Origin: an uncultured Cohaesibacter sp.
GTDB taxonomy: Bacteria; Pseudomonadota; Alphaproteobacteria; Rhizobiales; Cohaesibacteraceae
Length of the DNA stretch: 64,000 nt
NCBI RefSeq assembly: GCF_963676485.1
Contig: NZ_OY781114.1
Span: 2,012,501 to 2,076,500, forward strand
Direction of reading: 5' to 3'
The notes beneath the pieces are model-generated. The model worked only from the letters and a program-made list of their open reading frames with translations, made no database searches and was not told the DNA's origin. The position numbers were made by a program, and so were the translations under genes. Below are positions 55,055 to 63,349 of the stretch, in pieces. How positions within the stretch are numbered: position 1 is the stretch's first letter; each line of letters opens with the position of its first letter.

Positions 55055-56110
55055 TCATGGGCAAGGGTTGGAATGGAGCAGATGCACCTTGTTGATGGCT
55101 TCTTCCATCTCATCGGTCAATTTGAAATCGTGGCACGCGATGTCGGTTTTCAGCTGCTCGAGCTTGGAAGCACCAAGGATCACGGACGTGGTGAAGGACC
55201 GGGTGTGCACAAAGGCCAGAGCCATCTGGGCGACATCCACACCAAACTCTTCGGCAACCTTGAGATAGCCGCGAATGGCAGGTTCCGCTCCAAGGGTCTG
55301 GTAGCGACCACCGAAATTCTTGAACAGGGTCATGCGAGCGCCTTCAGGCTGCTTGCCGTCAAGATATTTGCCCGTAATGGTGCCCTGTCCCAGAGAGGAA
55401 TAGGCCAACAGACCGACCTGCTCGCGCATGGCGATTTCAGCCAGGTTGACCTCAAAGGTGCGGTTTAGCAGGCTATAGGCATTCTGGATGGAAACGACGC
55501 GCGGGCCTGTGCCTTTTTCCGCTTCGCTGAGATAGTTCATGGTGCCCCAGCCGGTTTCGTTGGACAGGCCCACATGACGCACCTTGCCAGCCTTGACCAG
55601 CTCATCCATGGCATCCAGCGTTTCAGCAATCGGGGTTTCGTCTTCCGCTTTTTCCGGATGGGAATAGATGACTGGGTTGGCGCCGAACTGGGAGACCTTA
55701 CGATCCGGCCAGTGGATCTGGTACAGATCGATATAGTCGGTCTTGAGACGTTTGAGGCTTTTGTCAACGGCTTCGAAGATCTGTGCGCGGGTGAGGCGTG
55801 GTTCGACTTCGCCATCACGGAACCATGTGCTCATGGAACGGCCAACGACCTTTGTGGCAAGGATGATGTCTGAGCGATTTCCGCGATCCTGCATCCAGTC
55901 GCCGATGATCTCTTCAGTGCGCCCTTGCGTGGCTGCACGGCTCGGAACGGGATAAAGCTCTGCAACATCGAAGAAGTTTATGCCTTGATCAATGGCATAA
56001 TCCATCTGTTCGTAGCCTTCGGCTTTTGTGTTCTGTTCGCCCCAGGTCATGGTGCCAAGGCAAAGGCTGCTCACTTCGAGGTCTGTGCGACCCAGTTTTC
56101 TCATTTCCAT
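55055..56110 (-). CDS. Aldo/keto reductase (Tas-like)
   Basis: The 351-residue protein matches the Tas subgroup: MRKLGRTDLEVSSLCLGTMTWGEQNT, then FFDVAELYPVPS with catalytic Asp/Tyr, Lys in ILATKVVG and His in IDLYQIHWPDR. The long insertion after the Tyr motif (residues about 55-75) is characteristic of Tas. The substrate is unknown; E. coli Tas was found by suppression of tyrosine auxotrophy. It is a single-gene unit. Confidence 0.93.
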   Translation of the reverse strand: MEMRKLGRTDLEVSSLCLGTMTWGEQNTKAEGYEQMDYAIDQGINFFDVAELYPVPSRAATQGRTEEIIGDWMQDRGNRSDIILATKVVGRSMSTWFRDGEVEPRLTRAQIFEAVDKSLKRLKTDYIDLYQIHWPDRKVSQFGANPVIYSHPEKAEDETPIAETLDAMDELVKAGKVRHVGLSNETGWGTMNYLSEAEKGTGPRVVSIQNAYSLLNRTFEVNLAEIAMREQVGLLAYSSLGQGTITGKYLDGKQPEGARMTLFKNFGGRYQTLGAEPAIRGYLKVAEEFGVDVAQMALAFVHTRSFTTSVILGASKLEQLKTDIACHDFKLTDEMEEAINKVHLLHSNPCP

Positions 56111-56191
56111 ATCGGGATCCGTTTATTCATTGCCAGCAAAGGGGGGAAGGATCTGGCTGTGTTTTAATGGATACATGCCAGATGCATGCTG

Positions 56192-56920
56192 TCAGTTGGG
56201 TTGGTTCAATAAATCAATCACGAAGGGTGCGACATTTTTGACAATCACTTTTATGCCCTTCTGGTTCGGGTGCATACCGTCCTGCAGATTCAGGGCAGGC
56301 TGTGCCGCCACGTCTTCCAGAAAGAAGGGGTATAGCGGTATTTGGTATTGATTGGCAAGTGCAGGGTAAATGGCGTCGAAGGCCTGCGTATAGTCCGAGC
56401 CCATATTAGGCGGCGCTCGCATGCCCATCAAGGCCACCTTGATGCCCTTTTGCTGGAACTTCTCTATCATGGTCGCCAGATTGACCTTGGCTTTGTCTGT
56501 CGAGAGCCCTTGCAAGGCATCGTTTGCGCCCAGCTCCAATAGGACCAGATCGACATTCTCCGGTGTCGACCAGTCAAGGCGAGACAGGCCCGAAGCGGTG
56601 GTGTCGCCTGAAACCGCGGCATTGATTATCTCAACATTGAGCCCCTTGCCTTTCAGATGCTGCTGCAATTGCGCAGGGAAATCTTCGCCAGCTGGCAGTT
56701 GGTAGCCAGCAGAAAGGGAATCGCCATAGGCGAGAATTCTGATGGGGTCGGCGGCTTTTGCGGAGGTCATGGTCAAGAGGCCAAGAAGCAGTAAAAGGAG
56801 AAAGGAAAGAAAGAAACGTGCAGGATGAATGGTTATTGGAGCCGTTGCGGTCCGGGCACTCGGGGCTGACTGCCGATCCATTGCGTGGTTGTTCTGGCTA
56901 TATTTATGCTTCATTTTCAT
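56192..56920 (-). CDS. GDSL-type arylesterase/lysophospholipase (TesA-like)
   Basis: The 242-residue exported protein has a basic N-terminus and a hydrophobic segment (about residues 32-53). SGNH blocks follow: Ser in ILAYGDSLSAGYQLP (block I), Gly in SGDTTASG, Asn in LELGANDALQG, and Asp/His in LQDGMHPNQKG. Periplasmic thioesterase/lysophospholipase activity is expected. The N-terminus before the hydrophobic segment is longer than usual, so an internal ATG (residue 15) may be the real start. It is divergent from the YbbA/YbbP-type ABC genes, as tesA is in many proteobacteria. Confidence 0.92.
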   Translation of the reverse strand: MKMKHKYSQNNHAMDRQSAPSARTATAPITIHPARFFLSFLLLLLLGLLTMTSAKAADPIRILAYGDSLSAGYQLPAGEDFPAQLQQHLKGKGLNVEIINAAVSGDTTASGLSRLDWSTPENVDLVLLELGANDALQGLSTDKAKVNLATMIEKFQQKGIKVALMGMRAPPNMGSDYTQAFDAIYPALANQYQIPLYPFFLEDVAAQPALNLQDGMHPNQKGIKVIVKNVAPFVIDLLNQPN

Positions 56921-57084
56921 AAGACTTATCTTTGATGCGTATAGGCAATAGGCTCAAGAATGGATTTGTTGTCTTTGATTTCGAAATAACGACCCCATAT
57001 AGGATTGACCAGTTTATCCTTTGTCTTGTCTCAACATTCCGTAGGGAACGTGCAGAGTTACTTGCAATATAGGTTAGGATCATC

Positions 57085-57849
57085 GTGACTTCATCCCTTG
57101 CTCAAAAAGTTTCCAACACAATGGCCAAATCATCTGATGCAATGGCCACAAAAGACGCGATTATTTCGCTTCATGGTGTCTATTTGAGTCTCGGGGCAGG
57201 GAATTCTCGGGTCGATATTCTACGCGGAATTGATCTCGACATAGAAAGTGGACATTCGGTGGGACTTGTGGGGCCATCCGGCTCGGGCAAGTCGACCTTG
57301 CTGATGGTGATGGCTGGTCTGGAACAGGCTGATCAGGGCAAGGTTCTGGTCGAGGGGAGCGATCTGTCGCAAATGAATGAGGATAGGCTGGCGCAGTTTC
57401 GCGGCACCCGCATTGGCATCATCTTTCAGTCCTTTCACCTCGTGCCGACGATGACGGCGCTCGAGAATACCGCCATTCCTCTGGAGCTGGCGGGGCGTCG
57501 CGATGCGTTTGATGTGGCCAAGGCCGAGCTGGAAGCTGTGGGGCTGGGCCATCGCATACATCATTATCCGGCAGAGCTTTCCGGCGGTGAGCAGCAGCGC
57601 GTGGCCATTGCCCGAGCGCTTGCGCCGCGCCCTTCCATCCTGATTGCCGATGAGCCAACGGGGAACCTTGATGCTGATACGGGGCAGGAAATTTCCGACT
57701 TGATGTTCCGCCTGCATAAGGAGCGGGGCATGACATTGATGCTTGTGACCCATGATCCGCGTTTGGCCGATCGATGCGAACGTGTGGTGCGGCTCAAATC
57801 CGGCCAACTGGTGGAAACACCCCATGATGACGCCCATCCGGTCGAATAG
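57085..57849 (+). CDS. ABC transporter ATPase, YbbA-like
   Basis: The 254-residue LolD-type ATPase has Walker A GPSGSGKST, signature LSGGEQQRVAIARALA, Walker B ILIADEPTGNLD and switch His in VTHDP. The start is a GTG with AGGTTAGGA upstream; internal ATGs at residues 13 and 20 are possible. It lies nine bases before its permease. YbbA/YbbP are linked to tesA in many genomes and are suspected to export or extract a lipid-like compound. Confidence 0.92.
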   Translation: MTSSLAQKVSNTMAKSSDAMATKDAIISLHGVYLSLGAGNSRVDILRGIDLDIESGHSVGLVGPSGSGKSTLLMVMAGLEQADQGKVLVEGSDLSQMNEDRLAQFRGTRIGIIFQSFHLVPTMTALENTAIPLELAGRRDAFDVAKAELEAVGLGHRIHHYPAELSGGEQQRVAIARALAPRPSILIADEPTGNLDADTGQEISDLMFRLHKERGMTLMLVTHDPRLADRCERVVRLKSGQLVETPHDDAHPVE

Positions 57850-57858
57850 GAGGGCAGA

Positions 57859-60468
57859 ATGGATCAGATGTCTTCCATGAAGGATGGCGACAGTGCTGGT
57901 GCTTTCCCCGGAATGCCCGCTCCCCGCGGCATCTGGGCATCTTTGCGCCTTGCCTTCCGCTTTGCCTTGCGCGAAATGCGTGGTGGCTTGCGTGGGTTTT
58001 ACATTTTCTTGGCCTGTATTGCCCTTGGCGTTGCTGCGATTGGTGGGGTCGGGTCGGCCTCCAAGGCCCTGACCGGCGGCCTCAATGAGCAGGGGCGGCA
58101 GATTCTGGGCGGGGATATCTCTCTATCGGCCATTCATACGCCTGCAACAGAGGAACAAAGGGCTTATCTGAAACAATTCGGGCAATTGGGAGAGCTTGCC
58201 AGCCTCAGGGCTATGGCGCGCACGGCTGATGCGTCCGATCAGTTGCTGATTGATATCAAGGCGGTGGATGGCACTTACCCCATGGTTGGGGATCTGGTGA
58301 CGACCAATGGCACCTCTCTTGCGCCCGGTTCCCTGATTGTCGATCCGCTTCTGCTGGATCGGCTGGGCCTTTCCGTTGGCGACCCGCTGGTTATCGGCGT
58401 CAAGCAATTCACCATCGCAGACAGCATTGCCGATGAACCGGACGCGCTGGCCTCTGGCATTGCCTTCGGGCCGCGGGTGATCATGGGGCTTGATGATCTG
58501 CAAGCAACTGATTTGCTAAAGCCCGGCGTTATCGTCCGCTGGATCACGCGGTTGAAAATGGACGGCGATCCGTCTCTTGCCGATGTTGAGGCCGTCATTG
58601 AACAGGTGCGGCAGGCTTTTCCCGATGCGGGGTGGCGCATTCGCTCTCGGGCCGATGCAGCGCAGGGACTGAAGCGCAATATTGATCGCTTTGCAGCCTT
58701 TTTGGTGCTGGTCGGGCTTGCCTCGTTGATCACTGGCGGGGTCGGTATCGCCAATGCGGTGCGCGCCTTCATCGCGGGTCGACAGACGACCATTGCCAGC
58801 TATAAATGCCTTGGTGCGCCCAGCTGGCTGATTGTCGGCATCTATCTGATGCAGATTCTCTTTATTGCCTTTATCGGTATCGCAATCGGCGTCTTTTTCG
58901 CCGCTCTTGTGCCCTTCATCCTGCAAGCGGTGGTGCCGGATAATCTGCCTTTATCTTCGGCGCTGTTCCATCCGCTGCAATTGGGCAAGGCGGCTCTGTT
59001 CGGTCTGCTGGCTGCGCTGCTTTTTTCCATGCGCCCTTTGCTGCGCACCCGCTCTATTCCTGCAACGGCGCTGTTCCGCGATCAGATCGCGCCAGTCCGC
59101 TATAGGGCCAGCAAACGCGATTGGCTGATCATTCTGGCGCTCGGGGCCTTGCTGGTGGGGCTGGTGCTTGCAACAGCAGAGGTGTTCTATGTTGCTGCGG
59201 CCTTCCTTGTGGGGATGGTCATTGTCTTTTTGCTGCTGCGGTTTGTGGCCTTCGTCATCATGAAGGTGGCTGCGCGACTGCCTCGCTTTCGGCATGTGGT
59301 GCCGCGGCTTGCCATCGCAAACCTGCACAGGCCCGGCGCGTTGACGCCCTCGGTGGCGCTTTCGCTTGGGCTCGGGCTCAGCCTGCTGGTGACGCTGGTG
59401 CTGATCGATCTTAATCTGCAACAGCAATTGACGGGCAACCTGCAGCAGAAGGCACCGAACTTCTTCTTCATGAATATTCAGAATTCCGAGGTCGACCAGT
59501 TTGAATCCGAGCTGGAAACCATGGCGCCGGATGGTATTCACCAGCGCGTGCCGATGTTGCGCGGCCGTCTTGTGTCTCTGAAAGGCATCGCTGCGCGTGA
59601 TTTCGACGCGCCGGAAGGGGCGCAATGGGTGTTGCGCGGGGATCGAGGCATCACCTATTCGGCCAGCCTGCCGGAGAATTCCACTCTGGTGGAGGGAAAA
59701 TGGTGGCCTCAGGCCTATTCCGGAGAGCCTCTGGTCTCATTCGATGCCGAGCTTGCCGATGAAATGGGGCTGGGCATCGGGGATATTCTGGAGGTGAATG
59801 TGCTCGGGCGCACCATCTCGGCAAAAATCTACAATTTGCGGCAGGTTGAATGGCAATCACTGGCGATCAATTTCGTTATGGTCTTCTCACCCAATACCTT
59901 TGACGGAGCTCCACACGCCCATCTTGCTACCCTGACCCTTGATCCGGATGGCAAGGAAAGTGCCGAGGAAATCGGACGGCGGGAATCGGCCATCATGAAG
60001 GCTCTTGTTCAGGATTTCCCTGCCGTGACCACCATTCGGGTGGGCGATGCTCTTGATACGGTCAATGATCTGGTGCGCCAACTGGCATGGGGGATGCGGG
60101 CCGCTTCGTCACTTGCGATTATCGCGTCCATCTTGGTGCTCGCCGGGGCTTTGGCCGCCGGGCAGCGTGAACGTATCTATGATGCAGTCATTCTCAAGAC
60201 ATTGGGGGCGACGCGCGGCCAGGTGTTGCGGGCCTATTCGCTGGAATATTGTCTTCTGGGCGTGATCACGGCTGTCTTTGCCCTCATCATTGGCCATGTG
60301 GCAGCCTATCTGGTGCTCACTGAAATGATGGAAATGACCTTCTCCTGGCAGCCTTTGGTTTCGGCCATCGTGGTGGTGCTTGCCATGCTTCTGACAATTT
60401 TGCTTGGTCTGATTGGCACATGGTCAAGTCTTAATCGGAAACCGGCGCAAATCTTGCGCAATGGTTAA
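57859..60468 (+). CDS. ABC transporter permease, YbbP-like (FtsX/MacB family)
   Basis: The 869-residue protein has an N-terminal anchor helix, a periplasmic MacB-like core, ten membrane segments in total, and two FtsX domains (about 280-400 and 745-860), as in YbbP. GGAGG seven bases upstream fixes the start. With the ATPase it would form a mechanotransmission-type system that acts on envelope lipids or their esters, in line with the adjacent esterase. The role is inferred from gene linkage. Confidence 0.92.
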   Translation: MDQMSSMKDGDSAGAFPGMPAPRGIWASLRLAFRFALREMRGGLRGFYIFLACIALGVAAIGGVGSASKALTGGLNEQGRQILGGDISLSAIHTPATEEQRAYLKQFGQLGELASLRAMARTADASDQLLIDIKAVDGTYPMVGDLVTTNGTSLAPGSLIVDPLLLDRLGLSVGDPLVIGVKQFTIADSIADEPDALASGIAFGPRVIMGLDDLQATDLLKPGVIVRWITRLKMDGDPSLADVEAVIEQVRQAFPDAGWRIRSRADAAQGLKRNIDRFAAFLVLVGLASLITGGVGIANAVRAFIAGRQTTIASYKCLGAPSWLIVGIYLMQILFIAFIGIAIGVFFAALVPFILQAVVPDNLPLSSALFHPLQLGKAALFGLLAALLFSMRPLLRTRSIPATALFRDQIAPVRYRASKRDWLIILALGALLVGLVLATAEVFYVAAAFLVGMVIVFLLLRFVAFVIMKVAARLPRFRHVVPRLAIANLHRPGALTPSVALSLGLGLSLLVTLVLIDLNLQQQLTGNLQQKAPNFFFMNIQNSEVDQFESELETMAPDGIHQRVPMLRGRLVSLKGIAARDFDAPEGAQWVLRGDRGITYSASLPENSTLVEGKWWPQAYSGEPLVSFDAELADEMGLGIGDILEVNVLGRTISAKIYNLRQVEWQSLAINFVMVFSPNTFDGAPHAHLATLTLDPDGKESAEEIGRRESAIMKALVQDFPAVTTIRVGDALDTVNDLVRQLAWGMRAASSLAIIASILVLAGALAAGQRERIYDAVILKTLGATRGQVLRAYSLEYCLLGVITAVFALIIGHVAAYLVLTEMMEMTFSWQPLVSAIVVVLAMLLTILLGLIGTWSSLNRKPAQILRNG

Positions 60469-60752
60469 CTAAAATTAAGATTTGAAATAAGGCTCGGGTG
60501 AGTCTTTCCAAGCTTTTACAAGGATCGGGTAAGAATTTTGCATCAAACTTGGCGAGCGGTGATGACATTTGCGTGAATTCGACGATAGAATCCCATTTGT
60601 TGCCCAAAAAGGGCTTGAGCTGATGCCTGAACCCACCCATATATGGACTACACGTCGGTTTTGAAAATTGGTCCGACGACCACCAATGACATGAACACTT
60701 CGGATTGGTCAGTCGAACCGTTCGAGCTTTTTGAGTTTTGTGAGGAGAAACC

Positions 60753-61532
60753 ATGGTGAATGACTTCCGTCAAAGCGCGCAGCATATGAGTGGCCGTGCC
60801 GCCGAAATGGCGCGCATCGATCAGGGCCTGCGCAGCTATATGCTGAAGGTCTATAACTATATGGCCATTGCGCTGGCAGTGACCGGCGTTTTTGCCTATG
60901 GCCTTTTTACCGTCGCCTTTACGCAGGATCCATCCCAGGCCGTAGCCCAGGTGCGTGGTAGCCTTTATGTGACCCAGCTTGGTTACACCCTGTTTGGCAG
61001 TCCGCTGAAATGGGTTGTGATGTTCGCGCCTCTGGCGATGGTGATGTTCCTGAGCTTCCGTATCCAGAAGATGAGCGCCAGTGCTGCCCAGACGATGTTT
61101 TGGGTTTATGCAGCGCTGATGGGCGTCTCCCTTTCTTCGATCTTTGCGGTTTATACATCGACCTCCATCACGCAGGTCTTCTTCATCACCGCAGCTACTT
61201 TTGCCGGTCTTAGCCTCTATGGTTACACCACGCCGAAGAGCCTGTCGGGTTGGGGCAGCTTCCTGTTCATGGGCCTGATCGGTATCGTGATCGCTTCGAT
61301 CGTCAACATCTTCCTTGCTTCCAGTGCATTGTCCTTTGCCGTGTCTATCATCGGTGTTCTGGTCTTTGCCGGTCTGACTGCTTATGACACCCAGCAGATC
61401 AAGCAAATGTATTTCGAAGGTGACAGCTCCGAAGTTGCTGGCAAGAAAGCCATTATGGGCGCGCTGCGTCTGTATCTGGACTTCATCAACCTGTTCATCA
61501 TGCTTCTGCAGTTGCTTGGCAACCGCGACTAG
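60753..61532 (+). CDS. Bax inhibitor-1/YccA family membrane protein
   Basis: The 259-residue protein has seven membrane segments, with BI-1 features FRIQKMSASAAQTMFWVYAALMGVSLSSIF near 95-125 and the C-terminal FAGLTAYDTQQIKQMY and LYLDFINLFIMLLQLLGNRD. It has the family Asp pair that acts as the pH sensor/gate in the Bacillus homologue. GAGGAG five bases upstream supports the start. A terminator follows. Bacterial members are thought to be pH-sensitive calcium leak channels or FtsH modulators. Confidence 0.95.
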   Translation: MVNDFRQSAQHMSGRAAEMARIDQGLRSYMLKVYNYMAIALAVTGVFAYGLFTVAFTQDPSQAVAQVRGSLYVTQLGYTLFGSPLKWVVMFAPLAMVMFLSFRIQKMSASAAQTMFWVYAALMGVSLSSIFAVYTSTSITQVFFITAATFAGLSLYGYTTPKSLSGWGSFLFMGLIGIVIASIVNIFLASSALSFAVSIIGVLVFAGLTAYDTQQIKQMYFEGDSSEVAGKKAIMGALRLYLDFINLFIMLLQLLGNRD

Positions 61533-61557
61533 ACATAGAACAGCGTTATGCTGAATT

Positions 61558-61593
61558 AGAAAAAGCCGCTCCATTCGGGGCGGCTTTTTTCGT
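61558..61593 (+). terminator. Terminator of the BI-1 gene
   Basis: AAAAAGCCGC / GCGGCTTTTTT with a loop of about 12 bases, 26 bases after the stop codon. Confidence 0.85.
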
Positions 61594-61757
61594 TTGATGC
61601 AATAGATATGGTGTGTCTCGCCCCGCCTTTCAATTGGGGCCATTCCCGACAAAATCGGTCACATTGACGCTTGTTCTCCGTGCGGTCTAGGTAAGGTGTC
61701 GCTTCATTTTGAGCGCCATATTTGCAAGGCTTTTTGCGGAATAGGGGAGGATTTGCC

Positions 61758-62168
61758 GTGATAAAACTCATCGCAGGCGTCAATTTTATTGCCGCCATGG
61801 TTCATCTGCTTTTCTGGGGGCTGGTGGCCTTCCATTTTTTGGACGGGGTCTTTGGTGCGACACCAACGGCAGCGCTGGCGACGACGTTCGGGATCGGGGT
61901 GGCCGATCTGGTCTGGTCGGTGCCTTTGCTGCTGATCTGCTCGATAGGGCTAATGCGCCAGCATGCGTTCGGCTGGCTGAGTGCGCAGATGGCGAACGGG
62001 CTCTATTTCTATTCCATGACCTTCATTCTGGTCAGGGACGGGCTGACCGGGGATTTCAAGCCCGGCTCCTATCTCTTCATGCCCTTTACGCTGTTTGCCT
62101 TCTGGGTCGTGTGGGCGCTCTGGAGCCGGCGTCATCTTTTCTTCGAGCCTAGCTCTCCACGACCTTGA
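61758..62168 (+). CDS. Small four-helix membrane protein
   Basis: The 136-residue protein has four hydrophobic segments and ends in a charged tail (WSRRHLFFEPSSPRP). The GTG at 61758 is preferred because GGGGAGG stands eight bases upstream. No family is recognised with certainty. Its 3' end overlaps the convergent DUF2794 gene by 20 bases. Confidence 0.65.
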   Translation: MIKLIAGVNFIAAMVHLLFWGLVAFHFLDGVFGATPTAALATTFGIGVADLVWSVPLLLICSIGLMRQHAFGWLSAQMANGLYFYSMTFILVRDGLTGDFKPGSYLFMPFTLFAFWVVWALWSRRHLFFEPSSPRP

Positions 62169-62544
62169 GCAGTTTCTGATTGAGCAGCTTGAGGATGGAA
62201 TCCAGCTCGTGACCACGTTTGAGAATCTGGCCTTGCTGCGAGATGAGGCTGTAGGCGCCTTGACGCCGGGCCAGCTTGGGGTTTTTCTCGATGCGGTAGA
62301 TAGGCATTTCGCTTGATCGTCGGAAGATGGAAAAGACCGCCCGGTCTTTCAGTGTGTCAATGGCATAATCGCGCCACTCGCCTGCTGCCACCATGCGTCC
62401 GTAAACATTGAGAATATTCATCAGCTCCATGCGATGGAAACAAACCTGCTGGGGTGGCTTTGGTTGTTGGTTCGAATGGCCAGTCGTGGTCGCCGGACGT
62501 AGACTTGCCAGTGAGGTCACACTTTCATCTGAATTATCGAGCAA
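62149..62544 (-). CDS. DUF2794 family protein
   Basis: The 131-residue protein matches alphaproteobacterial DUF2794: VCFHRMELMNILNVYGRMVAAGEWRDYAIDTL, then FRRSSEMPIYRIEKNPKLARRQGAYSLIS. The family is conserved in alphaproteobacteria, with no known function. A TTG at 62544 is taken as start because AAAGGAGG lies five bases upstream; an ATG nine codons earlier would place this site inside the coding sequence. The N-terminal 30 residues are poorly ordered. Confidence 0.9.
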   Translation of the reverse strand: MLDNSDESVTSLASLRPATTTGHSNQQPKPPQQVCFHRMELMNILNVYGRMVAAGEWRDYAIDTLKDRAVFSIFRRSSEMPIYRIEKNPKLARRQGAYSLISQQGQILKRGHELDSILKLLNQKLLKVVES

Positions 62545-62904
62545 GCGATCCTCCTTTATGTTCGCGATCATGCAAGGACATGATCCCTATGTGGCGCCGA
62601 TCTTCGAAAACTCAAGGGATATGATTGCTGTAAATTGCCCACTTGGCAAGGGCCGAGAGCTGGGGCCGCAAGGGGCGTGTCTCAAAGCGTGGGCAGGGCT
62701 GTCAATTATTGTGCTTTAAGGCAAGATATGGGCCGAGGTCCATTCGGTTTCTTTCGCCGCGCCTTGCTTCTCTAGGCGGCTTTTGATGCAGACGTGTCTT
62801 GATGGGCTTAAGGCGCAGTATCTGATTGAACGATAATGGAAAATCACATAATTGCCTTATTTCGGCCCTTGGAAAGTCGCAGCGGCAGACCAATATAAGA
62901 TCTG

Positions 62905-63128
62905 TTGCATCGTGGTACGGTTCATTGATTGGGTGCGAGGCTCTGCCCCCTCTGACTTGTGCCCAAGGAACCTGATTGTTCGGCGGGTCCGTTTGAGCCG
63001 CGACAGCAATGACTCGGCGGCCTGCTCGACAAGCATTCGATATAGGCAATTTGTCTTTCGGATTCCCGATAGCGGTCAACATCCCAACAGCTCCTTAACG
63101 GGATGCCCTAGCGCATCCCGTTTTTTTT
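62905..63128 (+). ncRNA. Candidate structured RNA upstream of htpG
   Basis: The roughly 220-base interval starts after a promoter-like pair (TTGGAA at 62869, AATATA/TATAAG at 62892-62899) and ends in a strong terminator. Its 5' part folds as GGTTC – GGGTGCGAG – loop GCTCTGCCCCCTCTGA – CTTGTGCCC – GAACC (62919-62972). A second long hairpin pairs GTTCGGCGGGTC with GGCCTGCTCGAC. A C-rich apical loop could touch Shine-Dalgarno sequences. No protein-coding frame with a ribosome site is present. It does not match the tmRNA, RNase P or SRP RNA signatures known to me. A 6S-like RNA is possible but was not confirmed. Confidence 0.4.
63097..63128 (+). terminator. Strong intrinsic terminator without an upstream protein gene
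   Basis: AACGGGATGC / GCATCCCGTT (10 bases, six-base loop) is followed by eight T residues. The nearest rightward protein gene ended more than 900 bases earlier, so it probably ends a separate transcript. Confidence 0.85.
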
Positions 63129-63349
63129 GGGCTTTGCTTTGCTCTTCTCATCTTGAAACTCACCGGTAGCATTGCTAGATCCTGTGCTGAAAACCGTCTT
63201 TCTTGCAGTTTTCCCGGATATCCTTTTGCTCTTCTCGTGCTTGCGAGGCGGGGAGGCGGATGATCCTTGCAAGAAGGCACTCTCTCTGGTTGCCGGATTT
63301 GGGCCAAAGCGGCTGCTTCCGGCGATGCTGATAAGGAAGGACATCTGTC

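Noticed and set aside
62852-63169. 105-codon rightward frame before htpG
   Set aside because: It runs across a strong terminator and has no protein-like pattern; a non-coding RNA explains the interval better.
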